The position numbers were made by a program, and so were the translations under genes. The notes beneath the pieces are model-generated. The model was not told where the DNA came from. It was given only the letters and a program-made list of their open reading frames with translations, and did no database searches. DNA of 64,000 nucleotides from Methanothrix harundinacea (GTDB lineage Archaea; Halobacteriota; Methanosarcinia; Methanotrichales; Methanotrichaceae): the NCBI GenBank assembly GCA_002506535.1, contig DAXT01000011.1, positions 19,328-83,327 on the forward strand, in the 5' to 3' direction. Of the stretch, positions 44,001-52,779 are shown in pieces. Numbering within the stretch: the stretch's first letter is position 1; each line of letters starts with the position of its first letter.

Positions 44001-44082
44001 TTCTGCCCTCTACCCTCCCGGAAGCGACGAGAAGCGGTGGATCGACGGCGTCCTGGCGAGAAGGAAGGGCCTGAACCTATGA
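41062..44082 (+). CDS. DUF1156 / COG1743-type DNA methylase with Zn ribbon
   Basis: 1006 residues. The DUF1156 head is unmistakable (KRLIEVDLPIKEISRHARRE, HGHISTLHIWWARRPLAA). SAM-binding motif VVDPFAGGGAIPLEALR (about 150). A zinc-ribbon pair is CEGPGCGAE and CPVCGYTTP (about 238 and 301). The catalytic DPPY is in FTDPPYYDAVPYADL (about 543), typical of N6-adenine or N4-cytosine methylases. The C-terminal 250 residues include a Gly/Asn/Glu-rich linker and a dimer-like helical part. Role inferred: modifies host DNA to mark self in the defence island. An AT-rich stretch inside the gene (about 42405-42690) breaks its otherwise GC-rich codon use. Confidence 0.9.
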   Translation: MTHYPKRLIEVDLPIKEISRHARREKSIRHGHISTLHIWWARRPLAACRAVVCASLWPDPAPSPDDPPCPQKFVDDAKRIMGEFWDPMKTGGRDLYDPLELRRSLLDFIADFANWDRSTDERYLKAARALTQSAHEALGGIPGTRPLVVDPFAGGGAIPLEALRVGADAFASDLNPVAVLLNKVVLEYIPRYGQTLANEVRRWGAWIKVEAEKELAEFYPKDPDGAVPIAYLWARTITCEGPGCGAEVPLMRSLWLAKKTNRSVALRIVPKKDERRVEFEILEDVKAKDVGEGTVRRGSATCPVCGYTTPVASVRKQLKARRGGAADARLFAVVTTRPGRQGRYYRLPTARDLEAVHKAASELERRKAVHSGPLSLVPDEPTPMGGGSGAGRAFSQRNYGMDLFEDLFTPRQALALTTLARLVREAGEKAAEEQENGLAAAVHTCLALAIDKQGDYNSSLCTWNTRGEYIGHTFGRHALPIVWDFIELQPFADGSGNLEGALDWIYRVIGQAFMLDVGQLSHVEIVSAITHSLPDEFAQCFFTDPPYYDAVPYADLSDFFYVWLKRTLPSSISAQFTDPLAPKDDEIIVDEVKGKDKAYFESTMTQALAEGRRVLAPEGIGVVVFANKSTAGWEALLQALLDAGWIITASWPIDTEMGTRLRAMNSAALASSVHLVCRPRENPDGTLKEYVGDWRDVLAELPERIHDWLPRLADEKVVGADAIFSCLGPALEIYSRYSRVEKASGEVVLLGEYLVEVWAAVSREALNMLFEGADATGFEEDARLTAMWLWTLSAGANGNGNGGKGSGDPLGEDGEVSEEGEEAEEEPSSRRKGGSKGFFLEYDAARKIAQGLGAHLDKMPSVVEVKGSQARLLPVGERARYLFEKAPVQVGGKGRKAKKKDPQTQLPGTGVEPELKGEGSGAEANGSGVGESSPSPGRTALDRLHQAMLLFADGRSDALKRFVIEEVGGDQNLWKLARSLSALYPPGSDEKRWIDGVLARRKGLNL

Positions 44083-44651
44083 CCCTCTCCGATGACTGGA
44101 GGGCCGCCTTCCTTGAAAGCGTCAGGCGGTACGAGAAAGCCTCCCTCCTTCGAGAAGCCTCCGTCGAGGAGAGGCTCGCCGACTGGACGAGGTACCTGAC
44201 CGACGTCGTCGTCGAGACCTGCGCCTCCTTCGGCTGGACGGCCTCGGCGAAGGGGCATAAGCACCAGATCCTGCCGGTCTCGCGATCCGAGTACCTCACC
44301 CTGGACGTCGTCGCCTTTCCCGGCGGCGAAGGGTGGCGGTTCCCGCCGGCGGTCATGGAGCTTGAAAACAGCAAGAAGAACGACAAGATCGCCTACTCCC
44401 TCTGGAAGGTCCTCTGCACCCGTGCCGATCTGAGGATCGTCTTCTGCTACAGGCGCCGCTCGGGCCAGGGCCCTAAGCTGATCGAAGACCTCCTGGAGGT
44501 GGTCGCGGGACTCGGGCTTGAGGGCAGGATGAACCTCGACGGTGAGACGCTGATCGCCATGGGCAGCAGGGACGACTCCGACCAGTTCCCCTACGGCTTC
44601 TTCAAGTGGTGGCGGCTCGACGGAAACACCGGACGGTTTAACGTGATGTGA
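44079..44651 (+). CDS. PD-(D/E)XK-like protein of the methylase island
   Basis: 190 residues from ATG 44079, overlapping the methylase TGA (ATGA). Helical N-terminal part, then LTLDVVAFP (about 75) and AVMELENSKKNDKIAYSLWKVL (about 91). An Asp on one strand and E-x-E followed by Asn-Ser-Lys-Lys on the next is a restriction-nuclease-fold arrangement with a variant active site. It may be the effector nuclease or a DNA-sensing partner of the methylase. I do not recognise a named family. Confidence 0.7.
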   Translation: MTLSDDWRAAFLESVRRYEKASLLREASVEERLADWTRYLTDVVVETCASFGWTASAKGHKHQILPVSRSEYLTLDVVAFPGGEGWRFPPAVMELENSKKNDKIAYSLWKVLCTRADLRIVFCYRRRSGQGPKLIEDLLEVVAGLGLEGRMNLDGETLIAMGSRDDSDQFPYGFFKWWRLDGNTGRFNVM

Positions 44652-44677
44652 TTTTGACCGATCGATGAGATGGAGAG

Positions 44678-47600
44678 ATGGAGAGTAAGAAGATGGCACT
44701 CACACCCTGGCATAAGGTGGCAACGCCCCGTCAAGATCTCCGGGAAGGAAAGCCTCTGGACGCATCCAGGTTCGCGGTCCATCTGGACCAGGTCAGGGAC
44801 GGCAACGCTCCCGACGACTACAAGAACCCAGCCCAGTTCTTCGAGCGGACTTACCTCACCAAGAACCTCACCTCGATGGCCGCAGAGGTGGCGCGCCGCC
44901 TCTCGGGGGATGCGACCGTCTCGGCGGTCTACAACATGGCAACCCAGTTCGGCGGCGGAAAGACCCACGCCCTCACCCTCCTCTACCATCTCGCCCAAAA
45001 CGGCCCCGCGGCCAGCAGCTGGACCGGCGTCGACAAGATCCTCGAAGAGGCCGGTCTGGACGCCATGCCAAAGGCCGCAACGGCGGTCTTCGTCGGAACC
45101 GAGTTCGACTCGATAGCGGGCAGGGGCGGCGACGGTGAACCGACGAGAAAGACCCCCTGGGGCGAGATCGCCTACCAGCTCGGAGGTATGGAGAGCTTCA
45201 ACCTCATCAGAGATCATGAACAGGAGCAGGTCGCTCCGGGAGGCGACGTCATAAGGCAGCTTCTCCCCAGGGACAGACCTTGCATAATCCTGATGGACGA
45301 GCTGATGAACTACGTCAGCCGTTTTCGCAAATACGGTTTATCCGACCAGCTCTACGATTTCCTCCAGAACCTCTCGGGGGTCGCAAGCGGTATGGATAAT
45401 GTCGTTCTGGTCGTCTCGATACCCGCCTCCGAGATGGAGATGACTTCGGAGGACGAGCAAGATTACGGGAGGCTGAAGAAGCTTTTGGACAGGACCAGCA
45501 AAGCGGTCATCATGTCTGCGGATGCCGACACCGCCGAGATCATAAGACGCAGGCTCTTTGAGTGGGGCTCCCAGATGAATCCGGACGGCCGTGTCCAGCT
45601 GAGCAAGGATGCCGTAAAGACATGCAGGGAGTACGCGGCCTGGGTCAGATCCCACAAGAACCAGGTGCCAGGCTGGTTTCCGGTCGATCAAGCTCAGGAG
45701 GCTTTCGAGGCCGCCTACCCCTTCCATCCTATAGTCCTCTCGGTCTTCGAGCGAAAGTGGCAGGCTCTGCCCAGGTTCCAGAGGACGAGGGGCGTCCTCA
45801 GGCTTCTCGCCTTCTGGGTATCGAAGGCCTACCAGGAGAACTACACCGGAGCCCATTCCGACGCCCTCATAGGTCTAGGGACCGCCCCTCTCGACGACCC
45901 GATATTTCGGGCCGCCACCTTCGAGCAGCTCGGCGAGGACAAGCTGGAAGGTGCGGTAACGACCGATATCATGGGCAAAAACGACTCTCACGCCATAAGG
46001 CTTGATAAAGAGTCGACGAAAGCGATTCAGAGGGCTCGGCTCCATCGGAAAGTTGCCGCCGCCATATTTTTCGAGTCGAACGGCGGCCAGACCTCGGGCA
46101 CCGACGCGAGCCTTCCAGAGATCAGGCTCGCAGTAGCAGATCCCGACCTCGACATCGGCAACGTCGAGACGGTCCTGGAAGCGCTCTCGAAAAGCTGCTA
46201 CTTCCTGACCGTCGATGGGAACAGGTATCGGTTCAGCCTCAAGCCGAACCTCAACAAGATCTTCGTCGACCGGCAGGCAGGGATAGAGAGGCGGGATATC
46301 GACGATTCTGTTCGAAACGCGATCCTCAAGGTCTTCAACGATAACAAGGGCATAAAGCCGATCCCCTTCCCCGAGAAGAGCAACGATATACCGGACCATC
46401 CTGCTCTGACGATCGCCATCCTATCTCCAAACCACAGGAGGCGGGACGACGAGACGATCAGACTCGTGGAGTCGCTGACTCGCGACCACGGGACCTCCGC
46501 CCGCACCTTCAAGAGCGCCATCGTCTGGGCTATAGCCGAGAACGATGCGGCAATGGCCGGCGAGGCCCGCAAGCTCCTCGCCTGGGAGAAGATCCGCGAC
46601 GAGGAGAGGCTCCTCCGTCTGGACGACGGACAGAAGAGATTCGTAACCGAGAACATCGCGAAGGCGAGACGCGATCTTGAGGAAGCGGTCTGGAGGAGCT
46701 ACAAGAACATAGCTCTCCTGGACAAGGAGAACAAGATCCTCCTGATAGATCTGGGTCTGGCCCACTCCAGCGCGGCAAAGAGCCTCATCGACCTCTACAT
46801 AAACGACCTGAGACAGAAAGGAATCGTCGAAGATAGGATAAGCCCCAACTTCCTCATGAGAAACTGGCCTCCTGCTTTCAAAGAGTGGTCGACCAGGGCG
46901 GTACGAGACGCCTTTTTCGCTTCGTCCCAGTTTCCTAGACTCCTCGATCCATCTGCGGTCAAGGAGACGATCGCAAACGGCGTCTCCAACGGGATATTTG
47001 CTTACGTAGGAAAGGCCGGAATCGGCAGGTACGATCCGATCTTCTCGAATACCGAACTTAGAGCTGGCGATGTCGAGATATCTGATGAGATCTTCATAGT
47101 CAAGGAGCCCATCGACGTCGAGCCAGACCCTAAGAGAGTTGAGGTCTCCCCTGATAATGTAGTCCTCAGGCCCGGCGACGAAGTTCGGTTCGTCGCGAGA
47201 GGCTATGATGATAATGGTCGTGAGGTATCTATCGAGGCGATCGGCTGGTCGGCCTCCGGGGGCTCCATCGACGACTCTGGATCATTTCGAGCCGGGCCTG
47301 ACGAGGGAACCTTCGTTGTGAAGGCCGTTTCTGGAGGTATAGCTGGAGAAGCACGGGTGGTTATCAAGGACGAAGAGATCGAGCTGCAGCGAGTGGTCAT
47401 AACACCCAAGGATGTGACCGTAAGTCCCGGCTCAAAACAGGCCTTCTCGGTCAAGGGCTTCGATCAGAACGGTCAAGAAGTATCCCTGAACAACGTGATC
47501 TGGGAGGCGACGGGAGGGGTCATCGGCGGCGACGGAGTCTTTGAAGCTGGATCCGACGAGGGGAGTTTCAGCGTTACGGCGAGATCAGGAGATCTCTTTG

Positions 47601-47827
47601 GATCATCTCAGGGGACTATCAAAAGCCAGGTGGTCGCTTGGGATGGCGACGTTCCGCCTCAGAAATGGATGAACTTCTACACAAAAGTCCTCTCGAAGTT
47701 CGTGTCGAGAAAGGGTTTGAAGCTCAGGGTCGTGGTGGAGGTATCTGACGCTTCTATCCAGGAGATCGAGGAGATGAGATCTGCTCTGATGGATCTTGGT
47801 CTTGAGGACGAGATCGAAGTGAAATGA
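44678..47827 (+). CDS. DUF499 / COG1483 AAA+ ATPase with two Ig-like domains
   Basis: 1049 residues. N-terminal DUF499 ATPase: Walker A NMATQFGGGKTHAL (about 88-101), Walker B CIILMDELMNY (about 202). A long helical middle holds QRTRGVLRLLAFWVSKAY, as in DUF499 proteins. Residues about 812-900 and 903-985 are two Ig-like (Big2-type) repeats: VEVSPDNVVLRPGDEVRFVA and VVITPKDVTVSPGSKQAFSV, each with a W-x-A-x-GG core. The last 60 residues (PPQKWMNFYTKVLSKF) return to the COG1483-type tail. Predicted large ATPase motor of the defence island. Ig-like repeats in a protein with no signal peptide are unusual. Confidence 0.88.
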   Translation: MESKKMALTPWHKVATPRQDLREGKPLDASRFAVHLDQVRDGNAPDDYKNPAQFFERTYLTKNLTSMAAEVARRLSGDATVSAVYNMATQFGGGKTHALTLLYHLAQNGPAASSWTGVDKILEEAGLDAMPKAATAVFVGTEFDSIAGRGGDGEPTRKTPWGEIAYQLGGMESFNLIRDHEQEQVAPGGDVIRQLLPRDRPCIILMDELMNYVSRFRKYGLSDQLYDFLQNLSGVASGMDNVVLVVSIPASEMEMTSEDEQDYGRLKKLLDRTSKAVIMSADADTAEIIRRRLFEWGSQMNPDGRVQLSKDAVKTCREYAAWVRSHKNQVPGWFPVDQAQEAFEAAYPFHPIVLSVFERKWQALPRFQRTRGVLRLLAFWVSKAYQENYTGAHSDALIGLGTAPLDDPIFRAATFEQLGEDKLEGAVTTDIMGKNDSHAIRLDKESTKAIQRARLHRKVAAAIFFESNGGQTSGTDASLPEIRLAVADPDLDIGNVETVLEALSKSCYFLTVDGNRYRFSLKPNLNKIFVDRQAGIERRDIDDSVRNAILKVFNDNKGIKPIPFPEKSNDIPDHPALTIAILSPNHRRRDDETIRLVESLTRDHGTSARTFKSAIVWAIAENDAAMAGEARKLLAWEKIRDEERLLRLDDGQKRFVTENIAKARRDLEEAVWRSYKNIALLDKENKILLIDLGLAHSSAAKSLIDLYINDLRQKGIVEDRISPNFLMRNWPPAFKEWSTRAVRDAFFASSQFPRLLDPSAVKETIANGVSNGIFAYVGKAGIGRYDPIFSNTELRAGDVEISDEIFIVKEPIDVEPDPKRVEVSPDNVVLRPGDEVRFVARGYDDNGREVSIEAIGWSASGGSIDDSGSFRAGPDEGTFVVKAVSGGIAGEARVVIKDEEIELQRVVITPKDVTVSPGSKQAFSVKGFDQNGQEVSLNNVIWEATGGVIGGDGVFEAGSDEGSFSVTARSGDLFGSSQGTIKSQVVAWDGDVPPQKWMNFYTKVLSKFVSRKGLKLRVVVEVSDASIQEIEEMRSALMDLGLEDEIEVK

Positions 47828-48978
47828 TCAAGGGGCGAAAATCGATGGCCGGAAAGATATACCTCGTGGAAGATAACGGCACGCTCCGATCCCTGGAGGA
47901 GCAACTTTACGATAGCGAAGATCTGCTCCAAACTTTGCTTGAGAGATATCCGGATCTCCTGGCGGGCGAACAGATTGATGAATCATCTCCTCGCCGATGG
48001 CTTCTGGTTTCCCGGGAAATTGGAGTTCCTGATATTGACAGAGGAGCTGATCGTTGGTCCATCGACCACCTTTTCCTCGATCAAGATGGAGTCCCCACCC
48101 TGGTCGAGGTGAAACGGAGCAATGATACCAGAATTCGAAGGGAAGTTGTTGGCCAGATGCTCGATTATGCAGCCAACTCTGTGGTCTATTGGCCTTCCGA
48201 GACGATACGAAAAAAATTCGAAGCTCGCTGTGATGGAATCGGCGACGATCCCAGGCGATTGATCGCCGATCTGTTGGAGATTGATCCTAGAGATGAGGTC
48301 GATTTGGAGGGCTTCTGGGAACAGGTAGATATCAACTTGAGGGCCGGCAAAGTCAGACTAATCTTCGTGGCAGACGAGATACCAACAGAGCTTCGAAGAA
48401 TTGTAGAATTTCTGAATGAGCAGATGAATCCGGCTGAAGTGCTGGCGGTTGAGATCAGGCAATACGTAGGAGAAGGGATAAAGACCCTGGTTCCGAAGGT
48501 GATCGGCCTAAAGAAAGTCTATCCTCCCCCAGGACCCGAAGCAAGGCAGTGGGATGAGCAATCTTTCTTTGAAGAGATGAAAATAAGATGTAGCTTAGAG
48601 GAAGTCGAAATCGCCAAGAAGATTCTGGAATGGGCAAAAAAGAATGTAGACCAGATTTTTTGGGGCAGAGGGAAACACGACGGTTCTTACATACCCAAAT
48701 TATATCACAACGGACAGTATCACTGGACGATTGATGTCTGGACTTATGGAATAATTGATATTCCCTTTGGATATATGACTGGCCGCCCTCCTTTTGATGA
48801 GGAGTCCAAGCGCTTAGAACTGTTGCTCCGACTGAACCAAATCCCAGGAGTGATAATACCCGATGATAGAATAGACCGGTTTCCCAGGTTCAAAATTTCG
48901 ATATTGAAGGATGAAACGGCTCTCTGTCAGTTTGTAGAAACCCTCGACTGGATCGTCCAGGAGATCCGATCTACCTGA
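47824..48978 (+). CDS. PD-(D/E)XK nuclease-like protein at the end of the island
   Basis: 384 residues. ATG 47824 overlaps the DUF499 TGA (ATGA). The nuclease-like core is SIDHLFLDQDGVPTLVEVKRSND (about 79-101, D...E-x-K), followed by RREVVGQMLDYAANSV, the usual helix after the active site. The C-terminal 150 residues (IPKLYHNGQYHWTIDVWTYG) are not recognised. The complete active site suggests real nuclease activity, perhaps the effector that cuts unmodified DNA (inference). ATG 47845 is an alternative start. Confidence 0.78.
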   Translation: MIKGRKSMAGKIYLVEDNGTLRSLEEQLYDSEDLLQTLLERYPDLLAGEQIDESSPRRWLLVSREIGVPDIDRGADRWSIDHLFLDQDGVPTLVEVKRSNDTRIRREVVGQMLDYAANSVVYWPSETIRKKFEARCDGIGDDPRRLIADLLEIDPRDEVDLEGFWEQVDINLRAGKVRLIFVADEIPTELRRIVEFLNEQMNPAEVLAVEIRQYVGEGIKTLVPKVIGLKKVYPPPGPEARQWDEQSFFEEMKIRCSLEEVEIAKKILEWAKKNVDQIFWGRGKHDGSYIPKLYHNGQYHWTIDVWTYGIIDIPFGYMTGRPPFDEESKRLELLLRLNQIPGVIIPDDRIDRFPRFKISILKDETALCQFVETLDWIVQEIRST

Positions 48979-48993
48979 AGAAAGGTGATAATT

Positions 48994-50841
48994 ATGACGA
49001 GTATGAAGAAGTTCACGTTTGCTGTAGTGGTATTGCTGCTATCAGCGATGGCTGCGAGCGCGGTCAATTCAACGGAGGTTCGCAGCACGGTTGCAGAGGT
49101 CGTTGATGGCGCGACGTTCGAGTGGTATGTGTCCAACTTCCCAGGATTCTACTACGATATCGATGACAACCTCGGAACCGAGAAGATCACCATGACCATC
49201 ACCGATGGCAACGTCCTCGCTGAGGATACCGGCATTTTGTACAGGACCGAAGCTCAGGCGAACGACTTTGACTTTGAGGATTGGGGCGAGTACATGACCA
49301 TCGGCTTCCTGGCCGAAGAGTACTTCGCCGCCTACGTCGACGGAAGCCACCTCGCTGGAGAGTCCTACGACTCAAACCTGATGAAGGACGAGCAGCTCTC
49401 CAAGGTCCTTATTGACGATGACAGCTCCAAGACCTTCACCTCCGGTACGCCCCTGAAGCTTAATGATGGGTATGCGCTTGAGATTTCGAACGTTGACTCA
49501 AATACCGGTAGAGTTTACGTCCGGCTGATGAAGAACGGCGCAGTCGTCCATTCCGCCGTGATTGAGCCCTCCAAGTACGGAGCCACACTCAAAGATAAGA
49601 CCTACGTCTACAAGAAGGACATGGGCGACACCGAGAAGATCGTGGTCATTGCCGTCTACTTCAAGAACGTCTTTCGCGGCGCCGAGACCGACCTTGCGAC
49701 GGTCAACGGCATCTGGCAGATCTCAGACATCCCCACATCTATAGAGGTGGACACTGAGTACGACAAGATGACGATCCAGATGGTGGACGCCGACGCCATG
49801 ACGATCACGATGTCCAACGAGGACAACAAGATCACTCTCACCAAGAATAAGGACATCCTTCTGATGGAAAACATCAGGATCAAGACCGCCGACCAGGACG
49901 CCACCGCTGAGAGGCCCCTCAGGTTCTACCTCTACAAGGAGATCACCGAGCCGGGGACCTATGAGATCAGGGGAACCGTCAAAGATATCGGAATGGAAAC
50001 CGTTGAGTGGGATGTCTCATCCTTCGCCGGATTCTACTATGATATCGACGACAACCTGGGGAACGAAAAGATCATGATGACGATCACCGAGGGGAACGTC
50101 CTCGCCGAGGACACCGGCGTCGTCTACACTACTGAGGCCCAGATAAAAGATTTCAATTTTCATGGTTGGGGGACCTTTTATACGATGGCGTTTATGGGAA
50201 ATCCCTACTTTGCAGGCTACATAGATGATATGACGAGCACCCATATTTTATCCGAAGCGACGACCTCAAACCTCCTCAGTTCTGGTCTATTGAACGAGAT
50301 CCTCCTTGACGACAGCACATCGATGGTGGTTGCAAGCGGCGAAACTGTCGAGCTCAGCGAAGGATACGCTCTGAGACCCACTATCGGAATCGACGACAAA
50401 GGGATACTCGTGGAGCTTTTGCACAGTGGCGTTGAGATAGATTCGATGGCGATCCTTCCGCCCTTCACCTATGTGTACAGCACAGATCTGGGCAAAGCGA
50501 AGGGTGTACCCATCATAGCAGCACATTTCCTGGAGCCGGTCAGTCTAGGAGACAGAAGTTTCTGCAAGATCGATGGACTATGGCAGATTTCGGATCAGCC
50601 ATTGGATGTTGAAGAGGGGATGGTCTACGACAAGATGACAGTCCAGTCCGTGAATGCCGACGCTATGACCATCATGATGAACAATGAGGACAACAAGATC
50701 ACCCTGACCAAGAAGCTAGATGTCTCCCTGATGGAGAACATCAGGATCAAGACCGCCGATCAGGACGCCTTTTGGGAGGACCCTCTTCGGTTCTTCATCT
50801 ACCAGACCGTCACGGTCTCGGGCTCAGGGGAGCTGATCTGA
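48994..50841 (+). CDS. S-layer protein with two duplication domains
   Basis: 615 residues from ATG 48994 with AAAGGTGAT upstream. Signal peptide ends ...SAMAASAV. Two tandem copies of the Methanosarcinales S-layer duplication domain begin at FPGFYYDIDDNLGTEKITM and FAGFYYDIDDNLGNEKIMM. Both contain the later YDKMTIQ...NEDNKITLTK block. Known role: tiles the cell surface. The usual C-terminal membrane anchor is absent, so attachment must be by other contacts. It begins 15 nt after the nuclease-like gene. Confidence 0.88.
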   Translation: MTSMKKFTFAVVVLLLSAMAASAVNSTEVRSTVAEVVDGATFEWYVSNFPGFYYDIDDNLGTEKITMTITDGNVLAEDTGILYRTEAQANDFDFEDWGEYMTIGFLAEEYFAAYVDGSHLAGESYDSNLMKDEQLSKVLIDDDSSKTFTSGTPLKLNDGYALEISNVDSNTGRVYVRLMKNGAVVHSAVIEPSKYGATLKDKTYVYKKDMGDTEKIVVIAVYFKNVFRGAETDLATVNGIWQISDIPTSIEVDTEYDKMTIQMVDADAMTITMSNEDNKITLTKNKDILLMENIRIKTADQDATAERPLRFYLYKEITEPGTYEIRGTVKDIGMETVEWDVSSFAGFYYDIDDNLGNEKIMMTITEGNVLAEDTGVVYTTEAQIKDFNFHGWGTFYTMAFMGNPYFAGYIDDMTSTHILSEATTSNLLSSGLLNEILLDDSTSMVVASGETVELSEGYALRPTIGIDDKGILVELLHSGVEIDSMAILPPFTYVYSTDLGKAKGVPIIAAHFLEPVSLGDRSFCKIDGLWQISDQPLDVEEGMVYDKMTVQSVNADAMTIMMNNEDNKITLTKKLDVSLMENIRIKTADQDAFWEDPLRFFIYQTVTVSGSGELI

Positions 50842-50842
50842 G

Positions 50843-52603
50843 ATGAGACCTCTAGCCATCCTCATTGCCATCTTGGTCTCGATCAGTCCCGCCTACTCAG
50901 TTGATGACCTGATGATCAGGGGCGATATCACCGAATTTGCCAACGGATCAACTGTAATTTGGACGCCGCTGAACTTTGCAGGATTTTACTACGACATTGA
51001 CAAAGGTCTGGGCGCGGAAGTTCTCCAGTTGAAAACTTCAGAGCAATCAGTCCCTATCGGAGATGCAGTTTATGGCACATCTGCTCAGAAGACCAGATTC
51101 GAACATGGTGAATGGGGCCTTTACCGCGTCTTGTCCTTCCTCGGCGAGATTTACTTTGTGGGATACAGCGAAGATTGCATAATCTCTCCTTCTTGGTCAA
51201 GCCTTGGGGAGGATGGCGCTCTGAGCAAAATCTTAATCGATTCAGATTCAAGAGAGACTGTAAGTGGAGATCAGGATCTTCTGCTGGAGGAGGGTTACAA
51301 GCTCAGGTTCAGTGACTCTGAAGAGGGTGTTAAGGTTGCGCTTTATAAGGGATCAGCTATCCTGAACACGGCCACGATAAACCCACCAGAAACCTATGTT
51401 TACGCCGTGCCGGTGGGGGACCGTAACATAACCCTCATCGCTGTCCATGTGACCGGCAGCGTGAAGTTGAAGCCCAGCAGCTACTACACGATCAAGGGGA
51501 TGTTCCAGATCTCGGAGAATTTTATTGACATCGAACCCGGCTCGAAGTACGGCATGATGGAGGTTTCTTCGATCAGTGGAGACGGGATTTCCATGACCAA
51601 CTTCCAGGAGATCGATCTATCTCCGAATAGTGACGTCGACCTTATGGACGGAATCAGGTTAAAGACCGCCGACTCCTCGGACCTGACCAATCGCCTTTAT
51701 ATCTACAGGAACATCTCCGATCCTGGAACCCACGAGGTTCGTGGTCCTGTGGGCGAAGTTGGTCCAGAGATGTACGTTGTGAACCCGCAGAACTTCGCGG
51801 GCTTCCACTACAACATCGATGATGACCTCGGTGCTGAGACGCTCACCATGAACATCATTGGTAACGCTCTTGAAATGGACACTGGCGTCATCTATGAGGC
51901 GGTAGCCCAGAAGAAAGCGATAGAATTCAGAGACTGGGGCGATTACTGGACCATGGGATTCCTCGGTGAAAATTACTTCGCTGGGTACGTCTCAGATGGG
52001 GCTGGGGCTTGGAGTTCACATCTATCGACCTCCTCTGATGATGCTAACTTGCTAGCGAATGAAGGACTCTCCAGAGTGCTGATAGATAGTGCTGAACCTC
52101 GGAGTATTAGAGATGGGGACGTCATCGCGCTTGAGGAGGGATTGGCCGCCAAGTTCTTCGTGGACAACGAATGCGAGACGGTCTTCTTGGAGCTTTACAA
52201 GGACGACAACCTGGTGAGAAGGGATTACTTCAGAACGCCTGATACGTATGTCTATACGATGGACGTGGGCGACTCTCAAAATGTTGCAGTCTTGGCAATT
52301 CACATAGCTGGTCTGGACTGCACCGGGGATCGGACATGCGTTATCGATGGCATATGGCAGATCTCAGCCCATCCCATCTCAATAGAGGTGGACACCGAAT
52401 ACGACAAGATGACCCTTCTGGTCGTAGATCCATATTCGATGAGGATATTGATGAACAATGATGACACTAAGATAATCCTCAACAAGAACAAGGACCAACT
52501 CCTTGTGGACGACATAAGGATCAAGACTGCGAACCAGGCAGAAATCAGCTCCGAAAATCCCCTCCGATTCTACATCTACAGGGAAGCGACCGTCGAATCT
52601 TGA
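50843..52603 (+). CDS. second S-layer duplication-domain protein
   Basis: 586 residues, starting one base after the previous stop. Signal peptide MRPLAILIAILVSISPAYS. Two S-layer domains: FAGFYYDIDKGLGAEVLQL and FAGFHYNIDDDLGAETLTM. It is clearly related to but diverged from the upstream gene. Again no C-terminal transmembrane helix. Probably the partner subunit of a heteromeric layer. A T6 run (CATTTTTTCTC) at about 52627 may end the transcript. Confidence 0.86.
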   Translation: MRPLAILIAILVSISPAYSVDDLMIRGDITEFANGSTVIWTPLNFAGFYYDIDKGLGAEVLQLKTSEQSVPIGDAVYGTSAQKTRFEHGEWGLYRVLSFLGEIYFVGYSEDCIISPSWSSLGEDGALSKILIDSDSRETVSGDQDLLLEEGYKLRFSDSEEGVKVALYKGSAILNTATINPPETYVYAVPVGDRNITLIAVHVTGSVKLKPSSYYTIKGMFQISENFIDIEPGSKYGMMEVSSISGDGISMTNFQEIDLSPNSDVDLMDGIRLKTADSSDLTNRLYIYRNISDPGTHEVRGPVGEVGPEMYVVNPQNFAGFHYNIDDDLGAETLTMNIIGNALEMDTGVIYEAVAQKKAIEFRDWGDYWTMGFLGENYFAGYVSDGAGAWSSHLSTSSDDANLLANEGLSRVLIDSAEPRSIRDGDVIALEEGLAAKFFVDNECETVFLELYKDDNLVRRDYFRTPDTYVYTMDVGDSQNVAVLAIHIAGLDCTGDRTCVIDGIWQISAHPISIEVDTEYDKMTLLVVDPYSMRILMNNDDTKIILNKNKDQLLVDDIRIKTANQAEISSENPLRFYIYREATVES

Positions 52604-52779
52604 GGCGATTCGGGGTCTGTCCCTTCATTTTTTCTCAGAGCAAGACATCTCCCATAAGCTGGAACGCCATCTCTTTTTTGATCTCATAGGCTAACGACTA
52701 AACCTCCGGCTCTGCGAATAAAAAGGCGACAAGCTGAGCCGTTCCGGTGGCAGTGTTATGCAGGATGCGTTGTTGAAGT

